Shown: positions 8,521 through 18,800 of the stretch, piece by piece
How positions within the stretch are numbered: the first letter of the stretch is position 1
Layout of the letters: every line of letters begins with the position of its first letter
Source: an uncultured Bacteroidales bacterium
Lineage (GTDB): Bacteria; Bacteroidota; Bacteroidia; Bacteroidales; Paludibacteraceae
Assembly (NCBI GenBank): GCA_902780495.1
Contig: CACZFM010000009.1
Coordinates: 47,477-111,476 of the forward strand
Direction: 5' to 3'
DNA length: 64,000 bases
Notes under the pieces: generated by a model
Told to the model about the DNA's origin: nothing
Databases searched by the model: none
What the model saw: the letters and a program-made list of their open reading frames with translations, nothing else
Made by a program: the position numbers and the translations under genes

Positions 8521-8552
8521 CAAAGGTACAACTTTTTTGGGAGATAACCAAA
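8521..8552 (-). promoter_or_regulatory. Promoter upstream of the RAYT-like gene
   Basis: Minus strand TTTG, 20 bases, TACCTTTG (8528-8521). The match is as good as for housekeeping genes in this window. The leader to the start codon at 8417 is about 100 nt. Confidence 0.65.
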
Positions 8553-8593
8553 TGTTTGGGCCAAAAATATGCTTTCCTCTGCTTTTCGTTGGC

Positions 8594-8648
8594 TTAATAA
8601 CCTACTAATAACCCAATAATCACCCAATAATAACCCAATAATAGCCTA
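8594..8648. repeat. 11-bp tandem repeat array (unit near CTAATAACCCA), 5 units
   Basis: Five units of exactly 11 bp: 8594-8604, 8605-8615, 8616-8626, 8627-8637 and 8638-8648, differing by one to three bases. It starts 4 bp beyond the stop codon of the glycosyltransferase gene (8653-8655) and ends before the RAYT promoter, so it forms the 3' untranslated region of the glycan operon. Confidence 0.85.
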
Positions 8649-8652
8649 ATCG

Positions 8653-9606
8653 TTATTCGGAAATTGTCTGACTTCTGTAATAAGCAAGCAGATGCCAACA
8701 ACGGAAATACACCAAAACACCCGTGAGAAAGAGTCCACAAGACAAGCCTTTTAAATCAGAAAGCTTACCCCTTCCGAACAAGTCTGCAAATGAACGGCAG
8801 ACAACGCTCCTATGACAATAATGCATCAATGCCACCTTATCTTGCATCTGTATCTTCCTGCACAAAGCGGCATATCTCTCCCACTCTCCCCACTCACGCA
8901 ACAGGGTCTCCTGTCTATCCCAGAAAAGCATAAGGCAATGAAAATGGTATTCGTTCTTTTCCGCAGAAAGGGATTGCGAGGCACGATGGTAATGGTACGC
9001 CGTATCGGATACAGACGATATCTTTCCCGCAGCATGGCAAAGTTGAAGAATAGCCAAGCGGTCTTCCAAATAATCGAATCGTTCGGTCAAAGGTGCAACA
9101 GCAGAAAGGAAGAGTTGACGCCGGATGAGTTTGCCCCACAAATGAGCGATATTATCCCTGAGAGCATCCTCCAGATAGGATTTTCCTGTTGCCGCGTATG
9201 CATTATGCCGGGTTTGCTGCAAGTCTGTTTCTTCCCAATAAGGCGCATCCACGATATCCGCATTCGTCTCCAACGCCTTATCCATCAATGCAGCGATATA
9301 GTTAGCATCCACATAATCATCCGCATCCACAAATGCCAGATATTCTCCCTTTGCCAGTTCGGCACACCTGCGACGCGTATAATCGGGTCCGCAGTTCGCA
9401 GTATTGTTTTCCAGCACCACATTGATAGCCGTTTCCGACTGCAAGAGCGTTTGAACAAGGGCTAAGGTATCATCCGTTGAACAATCGTTGACAATAATCA
9501 GTTCCAACGCCTCATAGTTCTGCCGCAAAAGACTCTCCAAGCACGCTTTTACACGAGCTACAGCATTATAGGCAGGAATACATACGGATACAAGCGGACG
9601 ATTCAT
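8653..9606 (-). CDS. Glycosyltransferase family 2
   Basis: A 317-residue GT-A transferase, last gene of the surface-protein/glycan operon. The N-terminus VSVCIPAYNAVARVKACLES is the classic GT2 start, with EALELIIVNDCSTDDT at about 32-47 and the metal-binding DADD near residues 94-97. The C-terminal third is basic and hydrophobic and may touch the membrane. It should transfer a sugar from a nucleotide donor to a lipid-linked or protein-linked glycan on the cytoplasmic side. The start overlaps the flippase stop by 4 bp (ATGA). Donor and acceptor are unknown. Confidence 0.88.
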   Translation of the reverse strand: MNRPLVSVCIPAYNAVARVKACLESLLRQNYEALELIIVNDCSTDDTLALVQTLLQSETAINVVLENNTANCGPDYTRRRCAELAKGEYLAFVDADDYVDANYIAALMDKALETNADIVDAPYWEETDLQQTRHNAYAATGKSYLEDALRDNIAHLWGKLIRRQLFLSAVAPLTERFDYLEDRLAILQLCHAAGKISSVSDTAYHYHRASQSLSAEKNEYHFHCLMLFWDRQETLLREWGEWERYAALCRKIQMQDKVALMHYCHRSVVCRSFADLFGRGKLSDLKGLSCGLFLTGVLVYFRCWHLLAYYRSQTISE

Positions 9607-10850
9607 AACAAGCGATGTTTTTTAATCATTATCCGGCAGAAGAGCAATTCTGCAAAGCCGGAAACAACAAGTGCGGAGACAAAGATATATAGATTATGCC
9701 GCCATAACAAACCTGCCGCCATAAGCAAAAGACATGACAGACAAGCAATGACCTGATTGAGAGTTACCCAACTATAACGATTGTGCGGAATAAAGACGAA
9801 TTGCAGATATGCGCCCACCTCCAACCAAGTATAAATCGTTATACTCAACAACACGGCAATAGGATAAGCGGCAATCATCTGCCAACCTCCCAAGAAAAGA
9901 ATGACAGGATAGCCGAACACAGCCACTGCCAACATCATGGCAAGCGCTATCATACGTTCGTAACGCACCACTTTCTGTATCCGCGCCGGCGAAGGATTGG
10001 TGACCATTTCCGGGAAAAGTGCTTTGTTGACACTCTGCGTAAAGAGGCGTGGAATCTGCACGACTTTGGTAGCAAGGTCATAGATAGCCACTTCTTGCAA
10101 ACCCAGGCAGACAGCAATAAGATTGGTTTGTACACGGTCTTTGACATTCGTTGCCAAATCGGTCAGGAAAAACGGCCAACCCGCCTTGATATAATCGCGT
10201 ATGACATTGAGGGGAACACGGCAAAGATGCACACCTTCATGATAGATTTGCGCCATAGCGGCTACGCCCCCCATTACCATCGTGCCGGAAACGATGAGTG
10301 CATACACAAAGACATCTTGCTGCGTATGCACAAACAGCAACACAAGAGGTATTTGCAACAAGCGACATACAAAATTGATAACCACCGGCGTGCGCATAGC
10401 CTTCCGCCCTTGGAAATACCACTGGGGGAAAAGGATATTAACCGCATTCTGGGCAAATATCACCACAAACAAATAGGCATAGTCCCTCAACATCGGAATC
10501 GCCCAAACAACAACAGAAGCCACCACCGCCATCATGACGAAAAGCAAAGACTTGAGGTAAAAGACCGCAGAAACGACTTCCGACAATATGCGTTTATCAT
10601 CCGGATGGAGCGAAACCGTCTTCAGGGCAGGAAAATCAAAGCCAAATTCAATCACGACCTGAAAATAAAGCACCACAGAAAGAATGAACACATATAGTCC
10701 ATACTGCTCCACCCCGATACGACGTATGACGATGGGATAGATAATAAAACCAATTAGGGCACTTGCAACCTGCAAAACCGTCATATAAGAGTAATTCTGC
10801 AGGACTTTCGTCTTGCAAAGAGAGTTCCATATTTCGTGCAGTTTGTCCAA
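9603..10850 (-). CDS. Polysaccharide/lipid-linked oligosaccharide flippase (Wzx/RfbX type)
   Basis: A 415-residue integral membrane protein with about 12 hydrophobic segments. The N-terminus (QNYSYMTVLQVASALIGF, then YPIVIRRIGVEQYGLYVF) is the typical first-helix pattern of MOP/MATE-superfamily flippases that move undecaprenyl-linked glycans across the inner membrane. It lies between two transferases in a five-gene operon, so it is likely to export the glycan they build. There is a 19-bp gap from the upstream gene and a 4-bp overlap with the downstream GT2. Confidence 0.85.
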   Translation of the reverse strand: MDKLHEIWNSLCKTKVLQNYSYMTVLQVASALIGFIIYPIVIRRIGVEQYGLYVFILSVVLYFQVVIEFGFDFPALKTVSLHPDDKRILSEVVSAVFYLKSLLFVMMAVVASVVVWAIPMLRDYAYLFVVIFAQNAVNILFPQWYFQGRKAMRTPVVINFVCRLLQIPLVLLFVHTQQDVFVYALIVSGTMVMGGVAAMAQIYHEGVHLCRVPLNVIRDYIKAGWPFFLTDLATNVKDRVQTNLIAVCLGLQEVAIYDLATKVVQIPRLFTQSVNKALFPEMVTNPSPARIQKVVRYERMIALAMMLAVAVFGYPVILFLGGWQMIAAYPIAVLLSITIYTWLEVGAYLQFVFIPHNRYSWVTLNQVIACLSCLLLMAAGLLWRHNLYIFVSALVVSGFAELLFCRIMIKKHRLL

Positions 10851-10869
10851 AGCCTGTGTGATATACCGT

Positions 10870-11841
10870 TCACTTATCTTCTTGTATCAATATCCGTTCA
10901 AAAGGCACTCCGCCCAGCAAGGCGGCATAACGGGGAAAGCCGGAACGATACATCTCTTTCGTACCGACAGCATATACTTTCTCCGCACCGGCTAACAGGT
11001 AAAAATCAACGACCGATTTCATATACTGTTCCAACGGCTGCCCTGCCAATGTATCCACATGCGCTGCCCGGCCTGTGTTCGTAAAGACAAAGTCCAGACA
11101 AGCAACTTCACGCGTGAGGCGTTCGCTGTCCGAAGTCACCAATATAGGAAGATTTGCCACATCATGCAGGCGAAGAAGCCAAGAGATAACCAGCTGCAGT
11201 AATTCGCGCTGCCGTTCCGGCGAAGCAGGTTGATAGGCATACTCAGGATAATCACCCAACAAATTCTGCATACGGAACGCTACTGCCACATAGGGTTGCG
11301 CAGTATGTGCGGCAAAAGCATCCAAACGCTGTTGCAACAATGCAGATGGGCGAAAGAGTTCCTTAAACAAACCACCCCACTCGTAAGCCGTTCCGTAAGC
11401 GGCATTGATGAGCGGCAACCAGTCACGGTTGGCATAGGCATGTATCTGCCTATCCTGCGGCAGATGCTGCACACGGCGCAAGGTGGCATCACCCGTCAGG
11501 CGCAACATGCGGCAACAAAAGAAATTGCGGCAGATATCGGATTCTGCAATTCTCCAGTCGTATCGGTTCGGTATCTGCAACTGCGAGAGGTCGAAAGGAA
11601 AGGTATAGTGAATACGAAAATCCCGTCCGACAGCCTTGCAGTAAGCATATAGGGAAACGATACCTTTCCATCGGTCGCACAACCCGCCGTGGAAAGTGGT
11701 TCCATCCACCATCGCTACGAGGCTGTTGCCACTGCCGCGCTGTCCCAATATATGATAACGGCGGAAGCGACCTAAGCAATCCTGCATTTCAACAGGCAGC
11801 CAACCTAATAGTCTTTTATGAACGGATTCGCGACTGCTCAT
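10870..11841 (-). CDS. Putative fucosyltransferase-like (NodZ-like) glycosyltransferase
   Basis: A 323-residue cytoplasmic protein without signal peptide. The segment VDGTTFHGGLCDRWKGIVSL (about 45-64) resembles the GGLxDRxxGI region of NodZ/alpha-1,6-fucosyltransferase-like enzymes, and VTSDSERLTREV in the C-terminal half fits the nucleotide-sugar part of that fold, where a similar ASDS motif is seen. The intervening region does not match anything that I know. Its ATG overlaps the upstream GT4 by 26 bp. By context it is a glycan-assembly transferase; the donor (GDP-fucose) is only a family-level guess. An uncharacterised conserved Bacteroidota protein is the alternative. Confidence 0.5.
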   Translation of the reverse strand: MSSRESVHKRLLGWLPVEMQDCLGRFRRYHILGQRGSGNSLVAMVDGTTFHGGLCDRWKGIVSLYAYCKAVGRDFRIHYTFPFDLSQLQIPNRYDWRIAESDICRNFFCCRMLRLTGDATLRRVQHLPQDRQIHAYANRDWLPLINAAYGTAYEWGGLFKELFRPSALLQQRLDAFAAHTAQPYVAVAFRMQNLLGDYPEYAYQPASPERQRELLQLVISWLLRLHDVANLPILVTSDSERLTREVACLDFVFTNTGRAAHVDTLAGQPLEQYMKSVVDFYLLAGAEKVYAVGTKEMYRSGFPRYAALLGGVPFERILIQEDK

Positions 11842-12808
11842 ATATCTTCAACAATTGCTTGCCCACTTCCTGAGTGGTGAAACGCGTCCCATGCCGACGG
11901 ATGGCAGAACGGTCATATTCTCTTGCATGGTCCAACATATAGCGAATGGCATCCGTCAGCGCTGCTTCATCGTCGGCAGGCACGGATAGACCCGTCTCTT
12001 TTATCAGCCGCAGACCCGTGGCATCACTCTCCACAGAGGGAATACCCACAGCCATGGCTTCCGCCAATGGTATACCATAAGTTTCAAAACGGCTGACGAG
12101 TATATTGGCATCGCTTCGCTGCATCTCCCGCGCTACTCCCTGCGGTGCAATCTCGCCCGTCCAACGAAGCATACCCTCCGGCAAGGAAAGCGAATCGGCA
12201 TAGTCACGACAGGCCTGCCAGTCCGGTCCGTTCCCTACCAGCGTAAGCGTGAAATCCTGCCGTTCGCGACTAAGAGTCTTTACCGCGCGCAACAAGCCTT
12301 TGACATTCTTCGCCCGCTCAAGGAAACAACTGACATGCAACAAACGCTTCGTACCTTCCGATGGCGGCAGCGCAGGCAGACGGTAAAAACAATCGTCCAC
12401 AATATTATCCACATGCCCCCAACGACTGTTCTTGATGCCACAGTCCTTCATGGCTTTTTTCAATAGGGGCGACACGGTATAAATAGCCGAGGCTTCGGCT
12501 GCGATCTGCTCCAGCAAACGCCGTTTCCAACGCGGGAAACGGAGATACTGTCCATTTTCCGGCATAAAGCCAGTCCAATGCTCCACAAGGATATAGGGAA
12601 TGCCAAAGACACGTTTCAGCACGTACGCCACCAGCCCCATCTTGAGTGTCAAGACATTGAGTTGCACCAAGTCGGCATCCTGCCACCACGTATTCACCCG
12701 CACTTCCACCCCTTGCGAAGCAGCAGCCTGTGCATGGTTTTGGACAAAGAGCCCTGCCATTCTATCCCTCTCGGAGGGATACCAAACCGATAGATACAGG
12801 ACTTTCAT
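11816..12808 (-). CDS. Glycosyltransferase family 4
   Basis: A 330-residue GT-B retaining transferase. The N-terminal acceptor half begins MKVLYLSVWYPSERDRMAGLFVQNHA. The donor half contains LLHVSCFLERAKNVKGLLRA and the EX7E motif ETYGIPLAE (about 243-251), which holds the nucleotide-sugar phosphates, then AVGIPSVESDATGL. It starts 8 bp after the stop of the 2341-residue surface protein, so they share a transcript. Likely role: adding one sugar to the glycan exported by the downstream flippase. The sugar cannot be named. Confidence 0.88.
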   Translation of the reverse strand: MKVLYLSVWYPSERDRMAGLFVQNHAQAAASQGVEVRVNTWWQDADLVQLNVLTLKMGLVAYVLKRVFGIPYILVEHWTGFMPENGQYLRFPRWKRRLLEQIAAEASAIYTVSPLLKKAMKDCGIKNSRWGHVDNIVDDCFYRLPALPPSEGTKRLLHVSCFLERAKNVKGLLRAVKTLSRERQDFTLTLVGNGPDWQACRDYADSLSLPEGMLRWTGEIAPQGVAREMQRSDANILVSRFETYGIPLAEAMAVGIPSVESDATGLRLIKETGLSVPADDEAALTDAIRYMLDHAREYDRSAIRRHGTRFTTQEVGKQLLKIYEQSRIRS

Positions 12809-12816
12809 GGCACACG

Positions 12817-15800
12817 TTAATAGATGGCAAATTTGCGTGTTTCAGTGGTACCGTCATCGGCGCGGAAGACAATCAGATAACTGCCTGCTGCGCAAGAACG
12901 GTCGATATCAATCTGCTGCGCACCGGACTGACCAACGAAGGAACCCGTCTGCAAGGTCTTGCCCGTGACATCATACAACGCATACGTGCCGTTCTGTTCC
13001 GTGGTCAGAAGCAATTGGTAACCGCGCTGGGCAAACGATATCTCCATACCCTTACGCTCCGGAGCCTGCTGCATACGCTGAGGCACATACGGACAGGTGC
13101 AGATGGTCTTACCATCGTCTTCACGAGTCAATTCCGCCCAATAAGGTGTGCCAAAACGCAACATCTCACCTTGACCGCGGTTCACATAGATATAACTGTT
13201 GTTCGCTCCCTGACCCTCAACAGGCTGACCGTCATTATACCAGCCGATACGGGTGAACGTGTAACCGCCATTGTAACGCTCGTTGTACAACGCAAGTACA
13301 TCATCCCACTTCTGGACAATCAACCAGGACGGATAAAGAACATGCAACATCATACGAGGCAACTCCCAACGGATGCCGCAGATATCCGTCACCGTCACAT
13401 CAACAGGATAATCGTCCGGACGGAGATAACGCTCTTTGTCCGTAGCAGGATTGACAGGGATAACAATATCAAACGTCTTGCCCGAAGGAAGAGCCACATC
13501 CGATACATCCTGCAGATAACCATCCCTATCCTTCACGGGATAAGAGACACTGTACGAAACAGGACGTCCCTCACGCACCTGAAGCGTAGCATGGGCATCT
13601 CCCTCATCCGCACAGAACGTAGCGTTGTTGAACACAATATCCGCCTTCAGGTCGATACACAAATCTACCGTTAGATGACGTATCACCGTACTGTCACAAC
13701 CCTGTGCGTTAGCACCGCGGAGGACGATGGTAGTATCGGTGTCGTGTTCCTCTCGGAAAGTGATACCATCCCAGGTGTAGGGCAGTTGGTTGCTGAATAT
13801 CTTCAGTGACTTCTCGCTCTGCGTGCTACGATTGACCGTGAGGGTGAAGGTGACAATGGAGTCGCAGTCGTTGACCGTGTGCAAATTACGGGTGACTTTT
13901 CCCGCCTGCGTGAAGGTCTCGATGAGCGTGTTTCCGTTTTTCCAAGTATAGGGCAGTTCCGTATCACAGATGGTGGCGCCATCCTGTATGCCAGTATAAG
14001 ACGGAAGAACCGTAAGCGTGAAGGTAACAACGGAATCGCAGCCGTTGACCGTGCGCAAATTACGGGTGACTTTTCCCGCCTGCGTGAAGGTCTCGATGAG
14101 CGTATTTCCGTTTTTCCAGGTATAAGGCAGTTCCGTATCGCAGATGGTAGTACCATCCTGGATGCCGGTATAAGACGGATTAACCGTAAGCGTGAACGTG
14201 ACGATGGAGTCACAGCCGCCAACCGTACTCAAGGTCTTGGTGACCTGTCCTGCTTCAGTGAAGGTCTCAACGATGTTGTTTCCGTTTTTCCAGCTATAGG
14301 GCAGTTCCGTATCACAGATGGTGGCCCCATCTTGAATGCCGGTATAAGACGGAAGAACCGTGAGGGTGAAGGTGACGATGGAATCACAGTCGTTGATGGT
14401 TCCAAGATTCTTGGTCTTCGTGAGTTCGTCCATAGAGAAGTTCTCACCTTCCCAGGTGAATTCAGGCAGTTCCGTGTCGCAGATGGTTGCACCATCCTGT
14501 ACATTGGTATAAGACGGAAGAATCGTGAGTGTGAAGGTGACGATAGAGTCACAGCCGTTAACTGTACCCAGGTTCTTTGTTATGGCGTTATTGTCTATAG
14601 TGAAATGTTCACCCTCCCATGTGAAGTCGTCCAGTTCGTTGGCACAAATGGTGGCGCCATCCTGAATGCCGGTATAAGACGGATAGTAGGACAGGTGAAG
14701 TCTTACAACAGAATCCGTGCCGTGCGTGGTGAGTGTGTCAAACAGATGAGGTCCTTCTCCCTCACGATCACTACCCTTCCATGGATATTTCTGACCAGGA
14801 CAGACGGTCGCATACTCATCGCCATACTGCTTCGGCATAACCACCAGATTGACACGCACCGTACTATCGCAACCGCAACCTACCGTCGGTATCGTCTCTT
14901 CGTACAAGCGGCTTTCCGTCAACTCCCTGCCACAGAACGGGAAGGAAGCCCCCTCGTTGATATACACCGTTCCCAGATCAACCGTCGTCCCCAGCGCATC
15001 CACATAGGAAGGATTGACTATCATGTTCAATTTGACAATCGAATCGCAACCCAACGCATTCGGTTCCTCGGCTTTCACCTGTGCACCATTGTACTCGTCG
15101 CTATAGTCGTTAATCTCCACATTATTCCACTCGAAGGGCACAAAACGATTCGCGCAGAATGTGGTATCGAACGTATGGTAACTCTTCTTTTTCACCGTCA
15201 GATGAAGCGTGTAACGGATACTGTCACAACCGTCACCTACCTTATGACGAACCGTGTCGTAGTAAACAGTCTCCTTCTTCAACTGACTGAATCGTTCACC
15301 ATGTCCCTCCCACTCGAAGGACTCACCCTGACAAATGGAAACCGACTCTTCAACATTCTCGTAGGTAAGTACCGTCAGATGCAACAGCGCGATAGAGTCC
15401 GTGTTGTAAACAGTCTTCAGCGTAGCAGGATAGTCTCCTTGCTCATCGTATTCCTCCCCGTGCCACGGGAAACTCTGACCCTGACATATCGTGTCGTACT
15501 CATGACCGATATAGTTCTCCACTACACGCAGGTCCACTGACACAATACTGTCACAACCGCAACACTCCGTCGGAAGACGATGAGAATAGATATTCGCTGT
15601 GCGGAGGTTATCACCGTAGAACGGATACGAACCGCCCTTGTTGATATACACTATTTCCGGCTGCATCTCATACGAGGGAAGCAGGGTTACCGTGAACGTT
15701 ACTATACTATCACAACCGTTCGCGGCTGGAAGAGTCTTGCTCTTCGTAAGGTTGTCCGTGAAGGACAGACCCTCCCACCTGAACGATGCCAGTTCGTTCT

Positions 15801-18800
15801 CGCAGACGGAAGCACCGTCCGTGGTATGGTACGTTGAAAGCAAGGTTACCGTGAACGTAACCGTACTATCGCAACCGTTCGCGGCTGGAAGTATCTTTGT
15901 CTGCTCAAGGTTGTCCGGTGTGAAATGCAAGCCTTCCCATTCAAACGCTGCCAGTTCATTCTCGCAGACGGAGGCACCGTCTGTGGTGTTGTACGTCGGA
16001 AGCAAAGTGACAGTGAACGTAACCGTGCTATCACAACCCGCAGCGGTAGGCAAAGTCTTGGTCTTCACCAAATCAGTGGGTGTGAAATGTTCGCCCTCCC
16101 ATGTAAATTCGTCCAGAGCAGATGAACAGATGGTAGCGCCATCTGTGATATCGTCATACACCGGCAACAGCGTGACGGTGAAGGTAACTATCGAATCACA
16201 ACCGTTCACGGATTCAAGCGTCTTCGTCCGGGTAAGATTATCGGGCGTAAAATGCATGTCTTCCCACTCAAACGATGCCAGTTCGGAAGCGCAAAGCGTA
16301 GTGCCGTCATTAATCTGGTATGGCTCCGGCTGCTTCCACGTGATGTTGACACCAACAACCGACTCGCAGTCCGTACTGCCTTCCACCAGATGAGTCACTT
16401 CCTCGTAATCGCTTGGATAATAGAATGTATGCGTTCCGCCCCAAGGATCCGTATAATCCGCCGTCTTGCCACAGACCTCTATGAAATCCTGCTCCTGCGT
16501 AGCGGGATAGATATGCAAATAACGAACATAATACACCGAATCGTAATCGTACACCTGAGAATGGCGCATCTCATGCAATTCGTAATCCGTCTGGTCATCC
16601 GACAATACAACCGCTATCGTGTGACCCGGCCATACCTCCCACTGATAATCGTCCCATAAATCCAGCGAGCATACACTGTCATACGTCTCAACCGTCTCCA
16701 TTTCCGGCACTATCGTCAGATGCAAGGTAACTATACTATCGCAACCGGTGGCATTCGCTTCAGACAATGTATGCACAGCAGTACCGGTTCCCGTATGTTC
16801 TTCACCATACCAGAAGAACGAACCGATACCTACCGCCGTCGTATCACCGTACGTGGTCTTGTTAATCGTCAGATGCAAGGTAGCCGTACTGTCACAACCC
16901 GCTGCGTTCGTTGTCTCGTAAGTGATGTTCGGGTCACTCTCCGTATAGGTCTCGCCGTTCCATTCGTAGGAGTCACAGGCAGTGACCTCTATGTCCGTAT
17001 GAGAGGTGGCAAGCAGGGTGACCGTGAACGTAACTACCGAGTCACAACCGTTCGCGGCTGGAAGTATTTTCGTTTGTGTGAGATTATCAGGCGTAAAATG
17101 CAAGCCCTCCCACTCAAACCCTGCCAGTTCGTTCTCGCAGACGGATGCACCGTCCGTGATATTGTACGTCGGAAGCAAAGTGACCGTAAACGTAACTACC
17201 GAGTCGCAACCGTTCGCGGCTTCAAGCGTCTTCTCCTGTGTAAGGTTATCGAGCGTGAAGGGAAGGTCTTCCCATGTAAAGTTCTCCAGTTCAGAAGGAC
17301 AAATGGCAGTGCCATCCGTGATACGGTACGCATCGGAAACAGTAAGCGTGAAGGTCACCGTACTGTCACAACCCGCTACGGTACGCAAAGTCTTGGTACG
17401 CGTCAGATTATCCATCGAGAAATGCAATCCCTCCCAAGTGAATTCGTCCAAGGCAGACGAACAGATGGTAGTGCCGTCTGTGATATCATCATACACCGGC
17501 AACAGCGTGACGGTGAAGGTAACTATTGAATCGCAACCATTCACGGATTCAAGCGTTTTCGTCTGGGTAAGATTATCGGGCGTAAAATGCAAGTCCTCCC
17601 ACTCAAACCCTGCCAGTTCGGAAGCGCAAAGCGTAGTACCGTCGTTGACATGGTATGGCTCCGGCTGTTTCCATGTGATGCTGACACCCACAGATGACTC
17701 GCACTGTCCGCCACTGCCTTCTACCGCATGGGTCATCTCTACATAGTCTTCGGGATAAGTAAGGGTGCGCGTCTCACCCCAAGGGGCTGTGTATTCGTAC
17801 GTGGGACCGCAGACTTCGATAGCTTCCTGATCCTGCGTGGTCATAAACACATGCAGGTGACGGCGGTGGATAATGGAATCGCAGTCACAGATCTTCGACG
17901 ACTCCGTCTCCTCCAAATCATAGTCCGTCTCCGTATCGGATATATCCACCGTCACAGTATGACCCTCCCAAGGAGTCCACTCGTAACCGTTCCACAAATC
18001 ATCCGAGCAGGCATTGTCCGCATCAGGCCTTATCTCCACTTCAGGCTGAACATACAAATGCAAGAAGCAATAGATACTGTCGGCTCCGCCTACCACCGTA
18101 CGGATAGTGTCCTTGTAATCCGTTTCCTCCGACAAACCACTGAAGTCGGGATGCTCAGGCCAATCGTAGGTAGTACCATGACAGATGCGAGCCGTGTCGT
18201 AACGATTCTCAATCACAACCAGCCGCACAATGCTGTCACAATCATGCTGATTGGTTTTCCGAATGATACCTTTGGTCGCCACTTCGTCGCGGGAATTAAT
18301 TGTGATTCCGTGCCAAACCAGAGGGAAGTTATCCACCGTCTCGGTCTCAACAATATCGTCCGCATCATAGATGGTGAGATCGTTCAAGACATAGATGGTG
18401 TAGCACTTATCGGACGGATTCTGCTTTAGATGCACGGTATCTCCCCTGCTCTCTTCACCCGTGATGACGTGGTTGTTGAACCAAGGTTTGGGCAGTTCGC
18501 TACGGCAATAAGAAACGGCCGGTGCGTTCAGCGTTTGTATAGGGGTGACTGTAAGATTGAGCGTATAGACGGCTTTCACACATGTTGAATTGGGATGGTA
18601 TTCGGTATAGGTATCCGTTTTTGACTCCGTGTACGTCTGTCCGTGCCATATGTATGGCACTTCATCACCACAAATATTCACCACATCCGGATCATGATAT
18701 TCCGTGGGCGTGTAGATAGTCAGGTTAAGATGCGTGATAGAGTCAAGCGTAGGATCCACAAGGCTCTTGCACGTGTAATCGTCGGTGAACGTACCCGCCG

